This document shows positions 29,423 through 39,246 of a stretch of 64,000 bases of DNA, one piece after another. A program made the translations under genes and the position numbers. The notes beneath the pieces are model-generated. The model was not told the DNA's origin. It searched no databases and saw only the letters and a list, made by a program, of their open reading frames with translations. The first letter of the stretch is position 1, and each line of letters begins with the position of its first letter. The DNA is from Flavobacterium sp. (GTDB lineage Bacteria > Bacteroidota > Bacteroidia > Flavobacteriales > Flavobacteriaceae), in assembly GCF_027483985.1 (NCBI RefSeq), contig NZ_JAIXTJ010000011.1, positions 62,001 through 126,000 on the forward strand. The letters are read 5' to 3'.

Positions 29423-30886
29423 TTACAATTTATTAATATAACTACTGTATAAGTCTTTGAATTGATAACCAACTTCTACTCTATCTTTGCTCAATTTGTT
29501 GAACTCTACCAATCCCCATAAAACGAATTCTTTAAAGAAATAACGATCCTGTAAAGGAAGTTCGGGTTGGTATTTTTGAATCAAATCTTCTAAAGGCGTT
29601 ACTGCATCTAATTGCTTTTTGTATTCTTCATCTGTTGCGTCATCTAAAAGTTCGAAACCAGTTTCTGCAAAGAACCACTCTAGAATTTTAGCATAAGGAC
29701 TAGCATCAGCATCGCGCTCTAATTTCTCAATCTTAGGAAAATAAGCTGGAAAAAAGGTTTTGATAGCATCGCTGATTAAATATTGTGCTACCATTGCTGC
29801 ACCTTCTTGCTCGCCTTCATAAACCAACTCCACTTTACCAGTAATAGCTGGAATTATACCCATAAAATCAGATAATCTAACCGACGTAGTATCGGCACCC
29901 GACAATAAAGCTCTTCTTTCGGCAGTGCTTAATAAGTTTTCAAAAGCCGTGATACTCATACGAGCACTTACACCACTTTTAGCATCTATAAATTCGCTTT
30001 CGCGTGCTTCAAAACTGATTTGCTCTAATAAATCCTTAGCCAAACTTGGTACGTAAACCGTACTAGATTGGTGTTGGTCTAATTTAGCTTCTTGCTGGGT
30101 AATGGTTCGAGCAATTGCAACGGTTTCAGGATAATGCGTAAGAATCTGAGAACCAATGCGGTCTTTCAATGGTGTTACAATACTACCACGATTGGTATAA
30201 TCTTCAGGATTGGCAGTAAACACAAACTGGATGTCTAAAGGCATACGCAATTTGTAACCACGTATTTGCACATCACCTTCTTGCAAAATATTGAATAAAG
30301 CTACTTGAATTCTCGCTTGTAAATCGGGCAACTCATTGATAACAAAAATGCAACGGTTGGCACGCGGAATCATTCCGAAGTGGATTACGCGGTCATCAGC
30401 GTAAGATAATTTTAAATTAGCAGCTTTTATCGGGTCAACGTCACCTATCAAATCGGCTACCGTCACATCTGGCGTAGCTAACTTTTCTGAAAAGCGTTCG
30501 CTTCTGTGAATCCATTTGATTGGCGTAGCATCACCTTTTTCAGCAATTAAATCCTTAGCAAATCTTGAGATCGGATTTAAGGGATCATCATTGATTTCCG
30601 AACCATCGACAATCGGCATGTATTCGTCAAGTAGTTCAATCATTTTACGAGCCAAACGTGTTTTTGCTTGTCCACGAAGTCCAAGTAAATTGATATTGTG
30701 ACGCGATAAGATAGCACGTTCAAGCTCTGGAATTACGGTATTTTCAAATCCGTGAACGCCTTCAAAAACGGGTTTGCCAGATTTTATTTTAGTACGCAAA
30801 TTATCACGCAATTCGTCTTTAATACTTTTAGAAACGTATCCTGATTGTTTTAATTCTGCTAATGTTTTTATGTTTTCTATTTTCAT
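29423..30886 (-). CDS. MoxR/ChlI-like AAA+ ATPase
   Basis: This 487-residue AAA+ protein resembles magnesium-chelatase ChlI and MoxR ATPases. Walker A is the variant GLRGQAKT (about residues 69-76), with Ala instead of Gly before the Lys. Walker B is IFVINELPD with Glu-Leu-Pro, followed by LFNILQEGDVQIRG, the typical ChlI insert. Sensor 1 is FTANPEDYTNRG, and the Arg finger region is PLKDRIGSQIL. The partner VWA gene lies 118 bp downstream on the same strand at 31005-32123 and is transcribed first. Such AAA+/VWA pairs act as chaperone-like machines that insert metals or remodel enzymes. The client is unknown here. Confidence 0.85.
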   Translation of the reverse strand: MKIENIKTLAELKQSGYVSKSIKDELRDNLRTKIKSGKPVFEGVHGFENTVIPELERAILSRHNINLLGLRGQAKTRLARKMIELLDEYMPIVDGSEINDDPLNPISRFAKDLIAEKGDATPIKWIHRSERFSEKLATPDVTVADLIGDVDPIKAANLKLSYADDRVIHFGMIPRANRCIFVINELPDLQARIQVALFNILQEGDVQIRGYKLRMPLDIQFVFTANPEDYTNRGSIVTPLKDRIGSQILTHYPETVAIARTITQQEAKLDQHQSSTVYVPSLAKDLLEQISFEARESEFIDAKSGVSARMSITAFENLLSTAERRALLSGADTTSVRLSDFMGIIPAITGKVELVYEGEQEGAAMVAQYLISDAIKTFFPAYFPKIEKLERDADASPYAKILEWFFAETGFELLDDATDEEYKKQLDAVTPLEDLIQKYQPELPLQDRYFFKEFVLWGLVEFNKLSKDRVEVGYQFKDLYSSYINKL

Positions 30887-31004
30887 TTTTATTTGTTTAA
30901 CCGCAAAGAGCGCTAGGTTTAACGCAAAGTTCGCTAAGTATTTTTAAGATATTTATTATATTGTTTTTAGTAATCTTGTGATTTGTAATTTTTTTGAAAA
31001 CTAG

Positions 31005-32123
31005 TTATTTGATTTTCTTCTTTCTATTAGTCTCATAATCCTCAAAAATCATTTCCCCTAAACCTTTAAGGCCAGTGTAAAAGGCTTTTCCTTGATTGGC
31101 TTCGGTGAAACGGTTGACAAATTTTTGCAAATATGGATCGTTAGCAATCATAAAAGTCGTAATAGGAATGTGCAATTTTCTTGCTTGTGCGGCTTGATTG
31201 TAACATTGTTCAACTATGTACTCATCCAAACCATTGGAGTTCATATAATACGTTCCATCCTTTTCACGAACACAACTTGGCTTACCGTCTGTAATCATAA
31301 AGATTTGCTTGTTGGTGTTACGTTTTCTTCGCAGCATGTCCATAGCCAATTGCAATCCGGCCACTGTGTTTGTGTGATAAGGTCCGACTTTAAGATAAGG
31401 CAATTCCTTGATTGCAATAGGCCAAGCATCGTTTCCGAACACTAAAATATCGATAGTATCCTTTGGATAACGTGTTGTGATTAATTCCGCTAAAGCCATT
31501 GCTACCTTTTTGGCTGGTGTGATTCGGTCTTCGCCATACAGAATCATACTGTGGCTGATGTCAATCATCAAGACTGTGCTCATTTGTGATTTGAACTGTG
31601 CATCTTCTACCACCAAATCGTTTTCCGTCAAACGAAACTCGTCCACTCCATTATTGATTTGTGCATTTCTAAGGCTTTCGGTTAATGAGATATTTTCTAA
31701 ACCGTCACCGAAATGATAGTCTCTGAATTCGCCTGTTTTTTCATCACCATTTCCTGAATATTTGGTTTTATGGTTTCCGTTGCCTGTTTTTTTGAGGTTT
31801 CCAAAAATCTGGTCAAGTGCCGCTTGACGAATGGCTCTTTCGGTTTTTGCCGTGATTCCGGTTCCAGACGTACCGTCTTCTTTGAGTTCGTCTCGGATGT
31901 ATCCTTTTTTCTTTAAATCTTCAATAAAATCGTCGATAGTGTAGTTTTCATCGGTCAGCTTATATTCTACATCCAACTGACGTAGCCAATCGATAGCTTC
32001 CTCAAAATCGCCTGAAGTGTGTGTGATTAACTCCTTAAAAATCTCAAAAAGTTTATCAAATGGCGACAGATTGGGCGCTTCGTATTGCTTGAAGAAAAAT
32101 CCTTTTTTTGTGTTCTTTTCCAT
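31005..32123 (-). CDS. VWA-domain partner of the AAA+ ATPase
   Basis: This 372-residue protein has a helical N-terminal part (about 1-170) and a C-terminal von Willebrand A domain. The metal-ion-dependent adhesion site is visible: VLMIDISHSM (DxSxS, about residue 185), a Thr in GPYHTNTVAG (about 247) and the Asp in MITDGKPSC (about 280). It has no signal peptide, so it acts in the cytoplasm. It is upstream of the AAA+ gene on the same strand and likely co-transcribed. In related pairs the VWA protein links the ATPase to its target. The charged C-terminus ends RKKKIK. Confidence 0.85.
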   Translation of the reverse strand: MEKNTKKGFFFKQYEAPNLSPFDKLFEIFKELITHTSGDFEEAIDWLRQLDVEYKLTDENYTIDDFIEDLKKKGYIRDELKEDGTSGTGITAKTERAIRQAALDQIFGNLKKTGNGNHKTKYSGNGDEKTGEFRDYHFGDGLENISLTESLRNAQINNGVDEFRLTENDLVVEDAQFKSQMSTVLMIDISHSMILYGEDRITPAKKVAMALAELITTRYPKDTIDILVFGNDAWPIAIKELPYLKVGPYHTNTVAGLQLAMDMLRRKRNTNKQIFMITDGKPSCVREKDGTYYMNSNGLDEYIVEQCYNQAAQARKLHIPITTFMIANDPYLQKFVNRFTEANQGKAFYTGLKGLGEMIFEDYETNRKKKIK

Positions 32124-32296
32124 AGGATATAAAATTACTATATAAAGTCAAGTTCCCAACAAAACGAATACTAATTTTTAGTTAAAGATTACGTCAACCG
32201 CAATTCAAACCTAGAAAATAGCACTTTAAAACTCCGATAACTTGCAGCTGTATCTGAAACCTTTTTAGTAGTTTTACAGCTTTAAAACAAAGCAAA

Positions 32297-32869
32297 ATGC
32301 ACTCAGACTATATAGTAGACCAAGAATTTCACAACGAAACCTTTGACGATACCACTATCAAATTCAAAGAATATGAAAATTGTACTTTTTACAACTGCGA
32401 TTTCAGAGCTTGTACGTTCCAAACCGTGACTTTTATGGATTGTAATTTCTTAGATTGTAATTTTCAGGAAACCAAAATCAACTATGTTTCGTTGAGAGGC
32501 GTGTTTTTTACTAGATGCAATTTTACTGCGGTAAATTTTGCAATGACCGACCAAGTTATTTATGAATTTCATTTTAGAGATTGCTTGTTAGACTACGCTC
32601 AATTCTATGCTTTGAAGTTAAAAAAGATGCAATTCATCAATTGCAGTATGATAGCTACCGATTTTATGGGCTGTGATTTAACCGAAGTATTGTTTGACAA
32701 CTGCAACCTAAGAAGAGCAGTTTTTATTGATACTATTGCCATTAAAGCTGATTTTTCTACTAGCTACGATTACGCTTTCGACCCAGATAAAAACAAAATT
32801 AAAAAAGCTATTTTCTCTCAAGATGGTTTGAAAGGATTGTTGGAGAAGTATGATATTGTGGTGAAATAG
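32297..32869 (+). CDS. Pentapeptide-repeat protein
   Basis: This 190-residue protein is built from A(D/N)LxF-type five-residue repeats that form a square beta helix: CTFYNCDFRACTFQTVTF, CNFLDCNFQ, CNFTAVNF, DCLLDYAQFYALKL, CSMIATDFMGCDL, CNLRRAVF. Cysteine is unusually frequent at the repeat corner. It has no signal peptide. Size and pattern are close to Qnr/MfpA proteins, some of which bind DNA gyrase and protect it from quinolones. Most such proteins have no known target. It is a single gene between divergent neighbours. Confidence 0.8.
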   Translation: MHSDYIVDQEFHNETFDDTTIKFKEYENCTFYNCDFRACTFQTVTFMDCNFLDCNFQETKINYVSLRGVFFTRCNFTAVNFAMTDQVIYEFHFRDCLLDYAQFYALKLKKMQFINCSMIATDFMGCDLTEVLFDNCNLRRAVFIDTIAIKADFSTSYDYAFDPDKNKIKKAIFSQDGLKGLLEKYDIVVK

Positions 32870-32893
32870 AAGAACAAAATTTTATATTGAATT

Positions 32894-33565
32894 TTATATT
32901 ATTTTTCCGTCTTCCATTGTGATGATTCTATTGGTTCTTGCTGCAAAATCGTTGTCGTGAGTTACTATTAAAAGTGTTTGCTTCTCTTCTAACGTAAGTT
33001 TTTTAAAAATATCAAAAACTAAGTCGCTGTTTTTTTTGTCAAGATTACCCGTTGGTTCGTCGCCCATAATGATTAACGGATTGTTGATTAATGCTCTTGC
33101 GATAGCTACACGTTGCTTTTGTCCACCACTTAATTGATTTGGCATTTTGAGTGCTTGATCTTGCATGTCGAGCGTTTTTAAATGTTCCATCGCATTGTGT
33201 TCGATTTCAGAATTGGATAGTTCTGCTAGTTTCATTCCAGGCAACATCACATTTTTCAACACGTTATATTCAGAAAGCAAATAATGAAACTGAAATACAA
33301 ACCCAATTTTTTCATTGCGAATTGCAGCTAATTCTTTATCTGATTTTCCCGTTATAAGTTCTTCGTTCATAAACAATTGTCCTTCATAATCGGTATCCAT
33401 AGTGGAAAGCAAATACAGTAATGTAGATTTTCCGCAACCTGATTTTCCGACGATAGAAACAAATTCGCCGTGATTTATGGTCATGTCAATCCCTTTCAAC
33501 ACTTGAAATTTAACTGGATCGTAAAAATATTTGGTCAACCCTTTTGTTTCTAATACTTTACTCAT
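32894..33565 (-). CDS. ABC transporter ATPase (LolD/MacB type)
   Basis: I start at the ATG at 33565 (223 residues), one base past the permease stop; the longer frame would overlap the permease. All ABC motifs are present: Walker A GKSGCGKSTL (about residue 39), Q-loop FQFHYLL, signature LSGGQKQRVAIARAL (about 141), Walker B LIIMGDEPTGNLD and H-loop VTHDND. It powers the FtsX-like permease encoded just upstream. With the adaptor at 34823 it forms a MacAB-like export unit. The substrate may be a lipoprotein, peptide or drug. No outer-membrane TolC-like gene is near. Confidence 0.9.
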   Translation of the reverse strand: MSKVLETKGLTKYFYDPVKFQVLKGIDMTINHGEFVSIVGKSGCGKSTLLYLLSTMDTDYEGQLFMNEELITGKSDKELAAIRNEKIGFVFQFHYLLSEYNVLKNVMLPGMKLAELSNSEIEHNAMEHLKTLDMQDQALKMPNQLSGGQKQRVAIARALINNPLIIMGDEPTGNLDKKNSDLVFDIFKKLTLEEKQTLLIVTHDNDFAARTNRIITMEDGKII

Positions 33566-33566
33566 T

Positions 33567-34823
33567 TTATTTTCCTCTAATAATTTCAACAGGATCAATT
33601 TTACTGGCTTTGAGTGCTGGAAAAAGTCCGGCGATTATGGTAGTCAGCAATGCAAAAACAATTCCGATTACATAAAATAATGGATTGTAATTGATAGGAT
33701 AAGTCTTTATGGTTGGCAATGAAGCCGTTTCAAACGGAATAATATCGATTATTGAAGAAAATACAAATCCGAAAATCAAACCAAATACACCACCAACCAA
33801 ACCTATGATTAGCGCTAGGAAAATAAAAATCCATTTTACGTCTTTACCAGAAAAACCAGTTGCTTTTAATATGGCAATACTGTCCATCTTTTCAAAAATC
33901 ATCATGTTTAGAATATTATAAATTCCAAATCCGGCTACTATAAGCAACACAATACCAACAGCATAAGAAATAATACTTCTAACAGTACTTCCGGTTTCAA
34001 ATTGTGCGTTTGCCGTTTGATAATCAATGGCATCTATATCAAATTTGTTTTGAAACTCTTTAGCAACATTTGGAGCAATGGTCATATCAAACAACTTTAC
34101 TTGTATATCAGTAACATAATTAGTAGACTCACCAAGTAATTTCTGAGCTGTTGCCAAAGAGGTGTAGCTCATAGTATTATCAATGTCTGCAATACCCGAT
34201 TGTGAAATTCCAACAATTTTTAATGATGCGAGGTTGCCTTTTGCGGAGGTCACCTTTATCACATCACCAAGCGTAAGTAACATTTTATCTGCCAATCCTT
34301 TACCAATAATAATGCTGTTGTTTTGCATCAAATTAGCTACTTTACCTTCGATAATGTAATCGCTTATTTTGAATAATTTTTCTTCTGGCAAAACAGCAAT
34401 TCCGTTAATAACTCCGGAGATTTCAATAGTTCCAGAATTAAAAAAAACAGGTACATTAATTTTGGGCGCCACATCAATAATTCGGTTATCTTGCTTTAAG
34501 TAATTGATGATAGCTTGACTATTATAAATAGCTTTTCCTCTGTCTTTAGGTTTTACTGAACTTATAAAATTGGTACTATTTTTGTAATTTTCTGATAATA
34601 AAATAGGCTGATTTAAAGTAGGTTTTATTTCGTTGTAAAGTCTGACATGCGCGGTCCGATTTAGCATTAATCCATCTAATAAATCGTTTAAACCATTCAT
34701 AAAACTCACTAAAGCGATAAACATTGCTATTCCGAAAGTAACTCCAACTGCAGCCACAATCGTTTGCTTGAGTCGCGCTTTAAGTAAATGAAGGGCAATA
34801 TTAAAAATTAGTTTGAAATTCAT
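33567..34823 (-). CDS. FtsX-like ABC permease (MacB/LolC type)
   Basis: This 418-residue permease has the usual four-helix layout: one helix near the N-terminus (ALHLLKARLKQTIVAAVGVT), a large periplasmic domain (about residues 45-280), and three helices at the end (AVGIVLLIVAGFGIYNIL; IFLALIIGLVGGVFGLIFGF; FYVIGIVFALLTTIIAGLFPA) with the family ending ALKASKIDPVEIIRGK. It overlaps the adaptor gene by one base and adjoins the ATPase gene, so the three genes form one operon transcribed adaptor, permease, ATPase. It is a mechanical exporter rather than a channel for soluble importers. Confidence 0.9.
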   Translation of the reverse strand: MNFKLIFNIALHLLKARLKQTIVAAVGVTFGIAMFIALVSFMNGLNDLLDGLMLNRTAHVRLYNEIKPTLNQPILLSENYKNSTNFISSVKPKDRGKAIYNSQAIINYLKQDNRIIDVAPKINVPVFFNSGTIEISGVINGIAVLPEEKLFKISDYIIEGKVANLMQNNSIIIGKGLADKMLLTLGDVIKVTSAKGNLASLKIVGISQSGIADIDNTMSYTSLATAQKLLGESTNYVTDIQVKLFDMTIAPNVAKEFQNKFDIDAIDYQTANAQFETGSTVRSIISYAVGIVLLIVAGFGIYNILNMMIFEKMDSIAILKATGFSGKDVKWIFIFLALIIGLVGGVFGLIFGFVFSSIIDIIPFETASLPTIKTYPINYNPLFYVIGIVFALLTTIIAGLFPALKASKIDPVEIIRGK

Positions 34824-35914
34824 TATTGCGGTAAATAAATGGTTTCGTCAACCGTTAGTCCTGATAGTATTTCAGCATTTTGATAATCGCTTAATCCCAC
34901 TTTTACTTTTCGTTTCTCGTCTTTGTTTACCAAAACATATTCGCCATCAATAAGATAACTTTTCGGAATCGTAATTACGTCTTTTCTAACCCTTATCACA
35001 ATGTTAGCTTCGGTAGTTAAATTTGGATATAATTGCAGTGGTGACTTTATAAAATGAGCTTCTACCTTGAAAGTTCTAGAACGTTCGTCCATAATTGGGT
35101 AAATTTTATCAACCGTTGCTTCAAAAACTTTACCCTTATAACTGTCCATACTTACCAGCATCGTTTGACCCAGTTTTACTCGAACCATATCGTTTTCATC
35201 TACCTCCAATTCAAGTAAATACGAATCTTTTTTTCCGATAATGGCTAGTGGTGTTTGTGTAGTAACCATAGCGCCTTTTTTGACTAAAACATCAAATAAC
35301 TCGCCGTAGAAAGCACTTTTGATGATATAATCCGCTTTGGTTTTTTGGCTAATTTTTAAATTAATACTGTTACGAGATTGGTCATTTTGCACTTGTGATT
35401 TAAGCTGCGCCAATTGTTTTACCGACGCTTCATAACTGGATTTCGAATTTTTATAAGCCAATTCAATCCGTTCATAATCGACTTCAGAAATTATATTGTA
35501 TTTCTTGATGTTTTTATTTCGATTATAGATAGATAAATCCAATGCCAATTTATCCTTAGCAGCTTGAACCTTAGTTTCCATTTCGGAAATTTTATCTTGA
35601 ATGTACTTATTGTCTTGTTTGCTTAATTGATAGGCAAGTTGCGCATTTTCTGTAGTAAGATTTGCCTTATCACTCTCAATTTGAAACAAAGCTTGCCCTT
35701 CGGAAATTGTTTGTCCTACCTCAGCATTGACCGATTGTAAAACACCATTGACCGTCGAGAAAACAATATATTGATTTTCGGCTTTTACAATACCCGATGC
35801 ATAAACACTTTCAGTAACATTACCTTTTTTGGGCTGTGTTTTGGTAACCTCCTTTTTGGAACAAGAAACAAATAGAAAACAGATGGCAAGTGATGAAATG
35901 AGAGAATTTCGCAT
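34823..35914 (-). CDS. HlyD/MacA-like membrane-fusion adaptor lipoprotein
   Basis: This 363-residue adaptor starts with a lipoprotein signal (MRNSLISSLAICFLFVSC, lipobox Phe-Val-Ser-Cys), so it is anchored by lipid in the envelope. A biotinyl-like half (NGVLQSVNAEVGQTISEGQ), a long coiled-coil hairpin (about residues 85-180) and the second lipoyl/barrel part (FDVLVKKGAMVTTQTPLAII, RSRTFKVEAHFI) follow in standard order. It links the inner-membrane permease to an outer-membrane exit. It is the first gene of the three-gene exporter operon. The outer-membrane partner must be encoded elsewhere. Confidence 0.88.
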   Translation of the reverse strand: MRNSLISSLAICFLFVSCSKKEVTKTQPKKGNVTESVYASGIVKAENQYIVFSTVNGVLQSVNAEVGQTISEGQALFQIESDKANLTTENAQLAYQLSKQDNKYIQDKISEMETKVQAAKDKLALDLSIYNRNKNIKKYNIISEVDYERIELAYKNSKSSYEASVKQLAQLKSQVQNDQSRNSINLKISQKTKADYIIKSAFYGELFDVLVKKGAMVTTQTPLAIIGKKDSYLLELEVDENDMVRVKLGQTMLVSMDSYKGKVFEATVDKIYPIMDERSRTFKVEAHFIKSPLQLYPNLTTEANIVIRVRKDVITIPKSYLIDGEYVLVNKDEKRKVKVGLSDYQNAEILSGLTVDETIYLPQ

Positions 35915-35985
35915 TTGATAGGATTTTAAACGAGTGTACTCGCCTATCTAAGATACGAAAAATTAATGACATTCGGAAGTATTAC

Positions 35986-37023
35986 TTATATTAATTTACA
36001 GTCCCAAATTAAAGATGAATTGTATGCAATTTGTCCCTTAACAACTTCCAACGGACAATCAAAATTGTTGGTATAAAGTCCGCCTGTACCCAATCCTTGA
36101 GGCATCGGATTTTGTTGTAAAAACGTCCATTGTGCGATAGCATTCAAACCAATATTACTCTCTAAAGCAGAGGTAATCCACCAACCAATGTTGTACTTTT
36201 TAGCAAGCGTAATCCATTCGGATGTGCCTTTAAATCCACCCACAAAACTAGGTTTCAAAATGATGTATTGCGGTTGAATTTTTAGCAAAAGTTGCTCCTT
36301 ATCTTCATACGAAAACACTCCAATAAGCTCTTCATCTAAAGCGATGGGGAATGGAGTAGTTTTACACAGCTCTGCCATAGTGTCAGTATGATTTTTAGCA
36401 ATAGGTTGCTCGATACTATGTAATTTATAACCAGCTAATTGATTTAATTTATTTAAAGCTTCAGATTCACTAAAAGCACCGTTGGCATCTACTCTGATTT
36501 CGATAGTATTTTCATCAAAATTTTGACGAATAAAGTGTAATAAATCGAGTTCTTTTTGAAAATCGATTGCCCCAATTTTTAATTTTACGCAATGGAATCC
36601 TTGTGCTAATTTTTCTTCAATTTGCTCCTTCATAAAAACCTCATCACCCATCCAAACCAAACCATTAATATCCATATTTTTTTTGCCATCAGTAAACTCC
36701 GATGGAAACAATAAAAAAGGGTTTTCAGATGCTAAAGATTGGAATGCCATTTCTACTCCAAATTGAATCGAAGGAAACTCCAAAAGCGCTTCCCAAAGTT
36801 GGTCTTTACCTAAGTGAATGTTTTGGCAAGTCCATTGTAATTGTTCTTCATAATCAGGTCGATCATCAGCACTTAATCCGCGTAGTATTCCGCACTCACC
36901 TATTCCTTTTTTTCCGTTCTCTTCTAGAATGATGAACCACGTTTCTTTTTCGTTCATAACGCCTCTAGAAGTTCCAGAAGGTCGTTTGAAGTCTAGGATG
37001 TATTTTTGGTAAGTAGCTTTCAT
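35986..37023 (-). CDS. menC: o-Succinylbenzoate synthase MenC
   Basis: This 345-residue enolase-superfamily enzyme dehydrates SHCHC to o-succinylbenzoate in menaquinone synthesis. The catalytic lysine pair is CVKLKIG (about residue 147). Metal ligands are the Asp in IRVDANGAF (about 178), the Glu in SIEQP (about 204) and the Asp in ALDEEL (about 229). The second lysine is in IILKPSFVGG (about 253). A dipeptide epimerase is the main alternative in this superfamily. The presence of menA, menB and menD on the same strand within 21 kb supports MenC. Confidence 0.85.
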   Translation of the reverse strand: MKATYQKYILDFKRPSGTSRGVMNEKETWFIILEENGKKGIGECGILRGLSADDRPDYEEQLQWTCQNIHLGKDQLWEALLEFPSIQFGVEMAFQSLASENPFLLFPSEFTDGKKNMDINGLVWMGDEVFMKEQIEEKLAQGFHCVKLKIGAIDFQKELDLLHFIRQNFDENTIEIRVDANGAFSESEALNKLNQLAGYKLHSIEQPIAKNHTDTMAELCKTTPFPIALDEELIGVFSYEDKEQLLLKIQPQYIILKPSFVGGFKGTSEWITLAKKYNIGWWITSALESNIGLNAIAQWTFLQQNPMPQGLGTGGLYTNNFDCPLEVVKGQIAYNSSLIWDCKLI

Positions 37024-37082
37024 TTTGGATCGTTAGATTTTTGGATTTTTGGATTGTTACATTATCCCATTTCATCAATAAT

Positions 37083-38309
37083 TTATTCGATAATACGCGA
37101 AATCTTCTCGAAGTTCTCTAAGGGTAAACCGAACTTCTGGAATTCTTTGAAATCGATCGCTACTTGATTGGCCCAAGTTGTGTTCGCATCAATATTCTGC
37201 TTTGCAAACTTTTTGTGAATTTCTTTGGCTTGCGACACACGGTTGGTAAACATATAAACGTGTGCCAACTTCATTTGTATAAGAACATCTGTTGGATTAA
37301 GTTTTGCTGCTTTGTTATAAGACTCTTCGGCTTTAACAAATTGTTTGGTTACCAAATAATAACCACCTAACAAAGCGTAATCGGCTTCTGTAGCTTTGTT
37401 TTTATTAATAATATCAGTCGTAATGACTTCTATTGCTTCTTTGATTTTTCCTTTGTTAAATAATGCCGACGATTTAGCTCTAATGGCATCGTAAAACTTA
37501 TTGATTTCGCCTGTTTGCTTCAAACTCTCTTCGGTAGCTAGATTTATAGCACGTGTTTTTTCGATAGCAAGCAATTGGTTGAATTCACTGGCTTTGTATT
37601 TTTTTGAAATAGTTTCTATGAATAAGGCATAAAACTCTTCTTTTTTGGAAAGTGTTTTAACCAAATCAATAGCTTGAGCTGTTTTTAGTAAGTCTTTTTT
37701 GGTTTCACTGTTCCATCCACGACTGGCTTTGTTGTCAATCCAAGGCACTACTTCAAATACCACTTTTTCTTTCATTACCCAATTATCGCTTTCGAAAACA
37801 AAGTACAAGTTTTGAGTTTTAGCCGTGAAACAATCAGAATCTTTGGCTTTAAGCAAACGAGCTTCTTTATTTACCGGTGTTTCTTGATACAAACAAGCTT
37901 TGCTAGGTTTATCTGCTGTTAAAAACTCCTCTGCCTCTTTTAATTGCGAGAAAATAGCATATTTAGATTTGTCGTCACCTGAAATAGTAGAGGCCAAAAA
38001 AATCACTCCAGCGGTTCCTTGACTAATTCCTGTAGGATCCGGAATGGCTTTTAAAACCGATACTAAACTCGAAGAAACTTTTTGATTATCATCGAGAAGC
38101 GTGATTCTGTAAACAATTTCTGTTGTTCCTTCAGGGAAATCGGCAGTTTTTACAATTTTCTTTTCGCCTGCTTTTAGTATGATGGTTTCGTTGGTCGTAC
38201 GAATATTATCCCAATAACCGTCTTTAGATTGCGCAGCAACAATGGTTGTAATTAAAAGGAAGGTAACAATTTTGATTTTTCTAAGTATTACTTGATAGGA
38301 TTTGATCAT
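37083..38309 (-). CDS. Exported TPR-containing protein
   Basis: I start at the ATG at 38309 (408 residues), which opens directly into a signal peptide (ILRKIKIVTFLLITTIVAAQ); an ATG eight codons upstream is possible. The first part of the mature protein (about residues 30-215) is beta-rich with a cysteine pair (KACLYQ, SDCFTAK). The C-terminal half (about 225-400) is helical and contains tetratricopeptide-like repeats (ALLGGYYLVTKQFVKAEESY, then NPTDVLIQMKLAHVYMF). TPRs mediate protein contacts, so a periplasmic assembly role is likely but unspecified. It lies between menC and the UPF0173 gene. Confidence 0.75.
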   Translation of the reverse strand: MIKSYQVILRKIKIVTFLLITTIVAAQSKDGYWDNIRTTNETIILKAGEKKIVKTADFPEGTTEIVYRITLLDDNQKVSSSLVSVLKAIPDPTGISQGTAGVIFLASTISGDDKSKYAIFSQLKEAEEFLTADKPSKACLYQETPVNKEARLLKAKDSDCFTAKTQNLYFVFESDNWVMKEKVVFEVVPWIDNKASRGWNSETKKDLLKTAQAIDLVKTLSKKEEFYALFIETISKKYKASEFNQLLAIEKTRAINLATEESLKQTGEINKFYDAIRAKSSALFNKGKIKEAIEVITTDIINKNKATEADYALLGGYYLVTKQFVKAEESYNKAAKLNPTDVLIQMKLAHVYMFTNRVSQAKEIHKKFAKQNIDANTTWANQVAIDFKEFQKFGLPLENFEKISRIIE

Positions 38310-38400
38310 CAATTGGAGTTTAGTGAATGTCATTTAAGAACTTTATTTTCGAAAAAATGAGTTTGATTTTACCTCAGTAAATCACTTTTTAGTTTAAAAA

Positions 38401-38443
38401 TTTATACCTATCGAGTTTAAAAAAAACCTGACAGGTATAAAAT
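38401..38443. terminator. Weak inverted repeat between genes
   Basis: TTTATACCTaTC and GAcAGGTATAAA pair with one mismatch around an AT-rich loop. It lies between the TPR gene start and the UPF0173 gene stop, and could act as a terminator for the latter. Confidence 0.4.
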
Positions 38444-38499
38444 AATTAAACTATCAAGAATTGGTTCTAGAGCAATTACCATACCAATCCTTTTGAGCA

Positions 38500-39177
38500 T
38501 TATAGTTGGATGCTTTGTCCGATTTCAAGAAGCATTAAATCTTTTCCGGCATTAAAGAATTTCTTTTTGGCATCGTCGTGGTTGATTTCGATATATCCAA
38601 AAGTATCAAAGTGAACTCCAAGTATTTTATCACATTCCACAAAATCTGCTGCGATTATAGCATCTTCCACATCCATAGTAAAATTGTTACCTATAGAAAG
38701 AATTGCTAAATCTAATTTAGTACGCATCGGAATAAGTTTCATATCCATAGTAAGCGCTGTATCTCCAGAAATGTAGATGTTTTTGTGTTCGCCTTCGATA
38801 ACAAAACCACAAGGATTACCACCATAACTACCATCAGGAAACGAGCTTGAATGCACTGCGTTTACCAATTTAACTTTACCAAAATCAAATTGCCAGCTAC
38901 CGCCATGGTTCATTGGATGAAACTTAAAGCCTTTTGCACCATAATGGGTTGCTACTTCATAAGTCGAGATGATTGTAGCTTCGGTTTGCTTTGCAATAGC
39001 TTCTACATCTAAAATATGGTCTTGATGCGCGTGCGTTAATAAAATATAATCCGCTTTAAGCGTAGCAATATCAATGTGACTTGCTTTTGGATTTCCGGTG
39101 ATGAATGGGTCAACAATAATGGTTTTTCCGCTAACTTCAATCGATAGACTTGCGTGTCCGTAAAATGTAATTTTCAT
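38500..39177 (-). CDS. UPF0173 metal-dependent hydrolase
   Basis: This 225-residue metallo-beta-lactamase-fold protein has the motif THAHQDH (HxHxDH, about residues 49-55), an early Asp (VDPFITGNP), NAVHSSSF, SGDTALTMDM and a late GVHFDTFGYIEI His. This matches the UPF0173 family of unknown substrate, at the usual length. It is cytosolic. It lies 69 bp downstream of menA on the same strand, so it may be part of that transcript. No link to menaquinone chemistry is established. Confidence 0.88.
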   Translation of the reverse strand: MKITFYGHASLSIEVSGKTIIVDPFITGNPKASHIDIATLKADYILLTHAHQDHILDVEAIAKQTEATIISTYEVATHYGAKGFKFHPMNHGGSWQFDFGKVKLVNAVHSSSFPDGSYGGNPCGFVIEGEHKNIYISGDTALTMDMKLIPMRTKLDLAILSIGNNFTMDVEDAIIAADFVECDKILGVHFDTFGYIEINHDDAKKKFFNAGKDLMLLEIGQSIQL

Positions 39178-39246
39178 AGTAGTAATATTTATTTGTTTGC
39201 AATTTTAATTTCTGGTACTCTAGTTGGTATTTGAATGAACTATCTA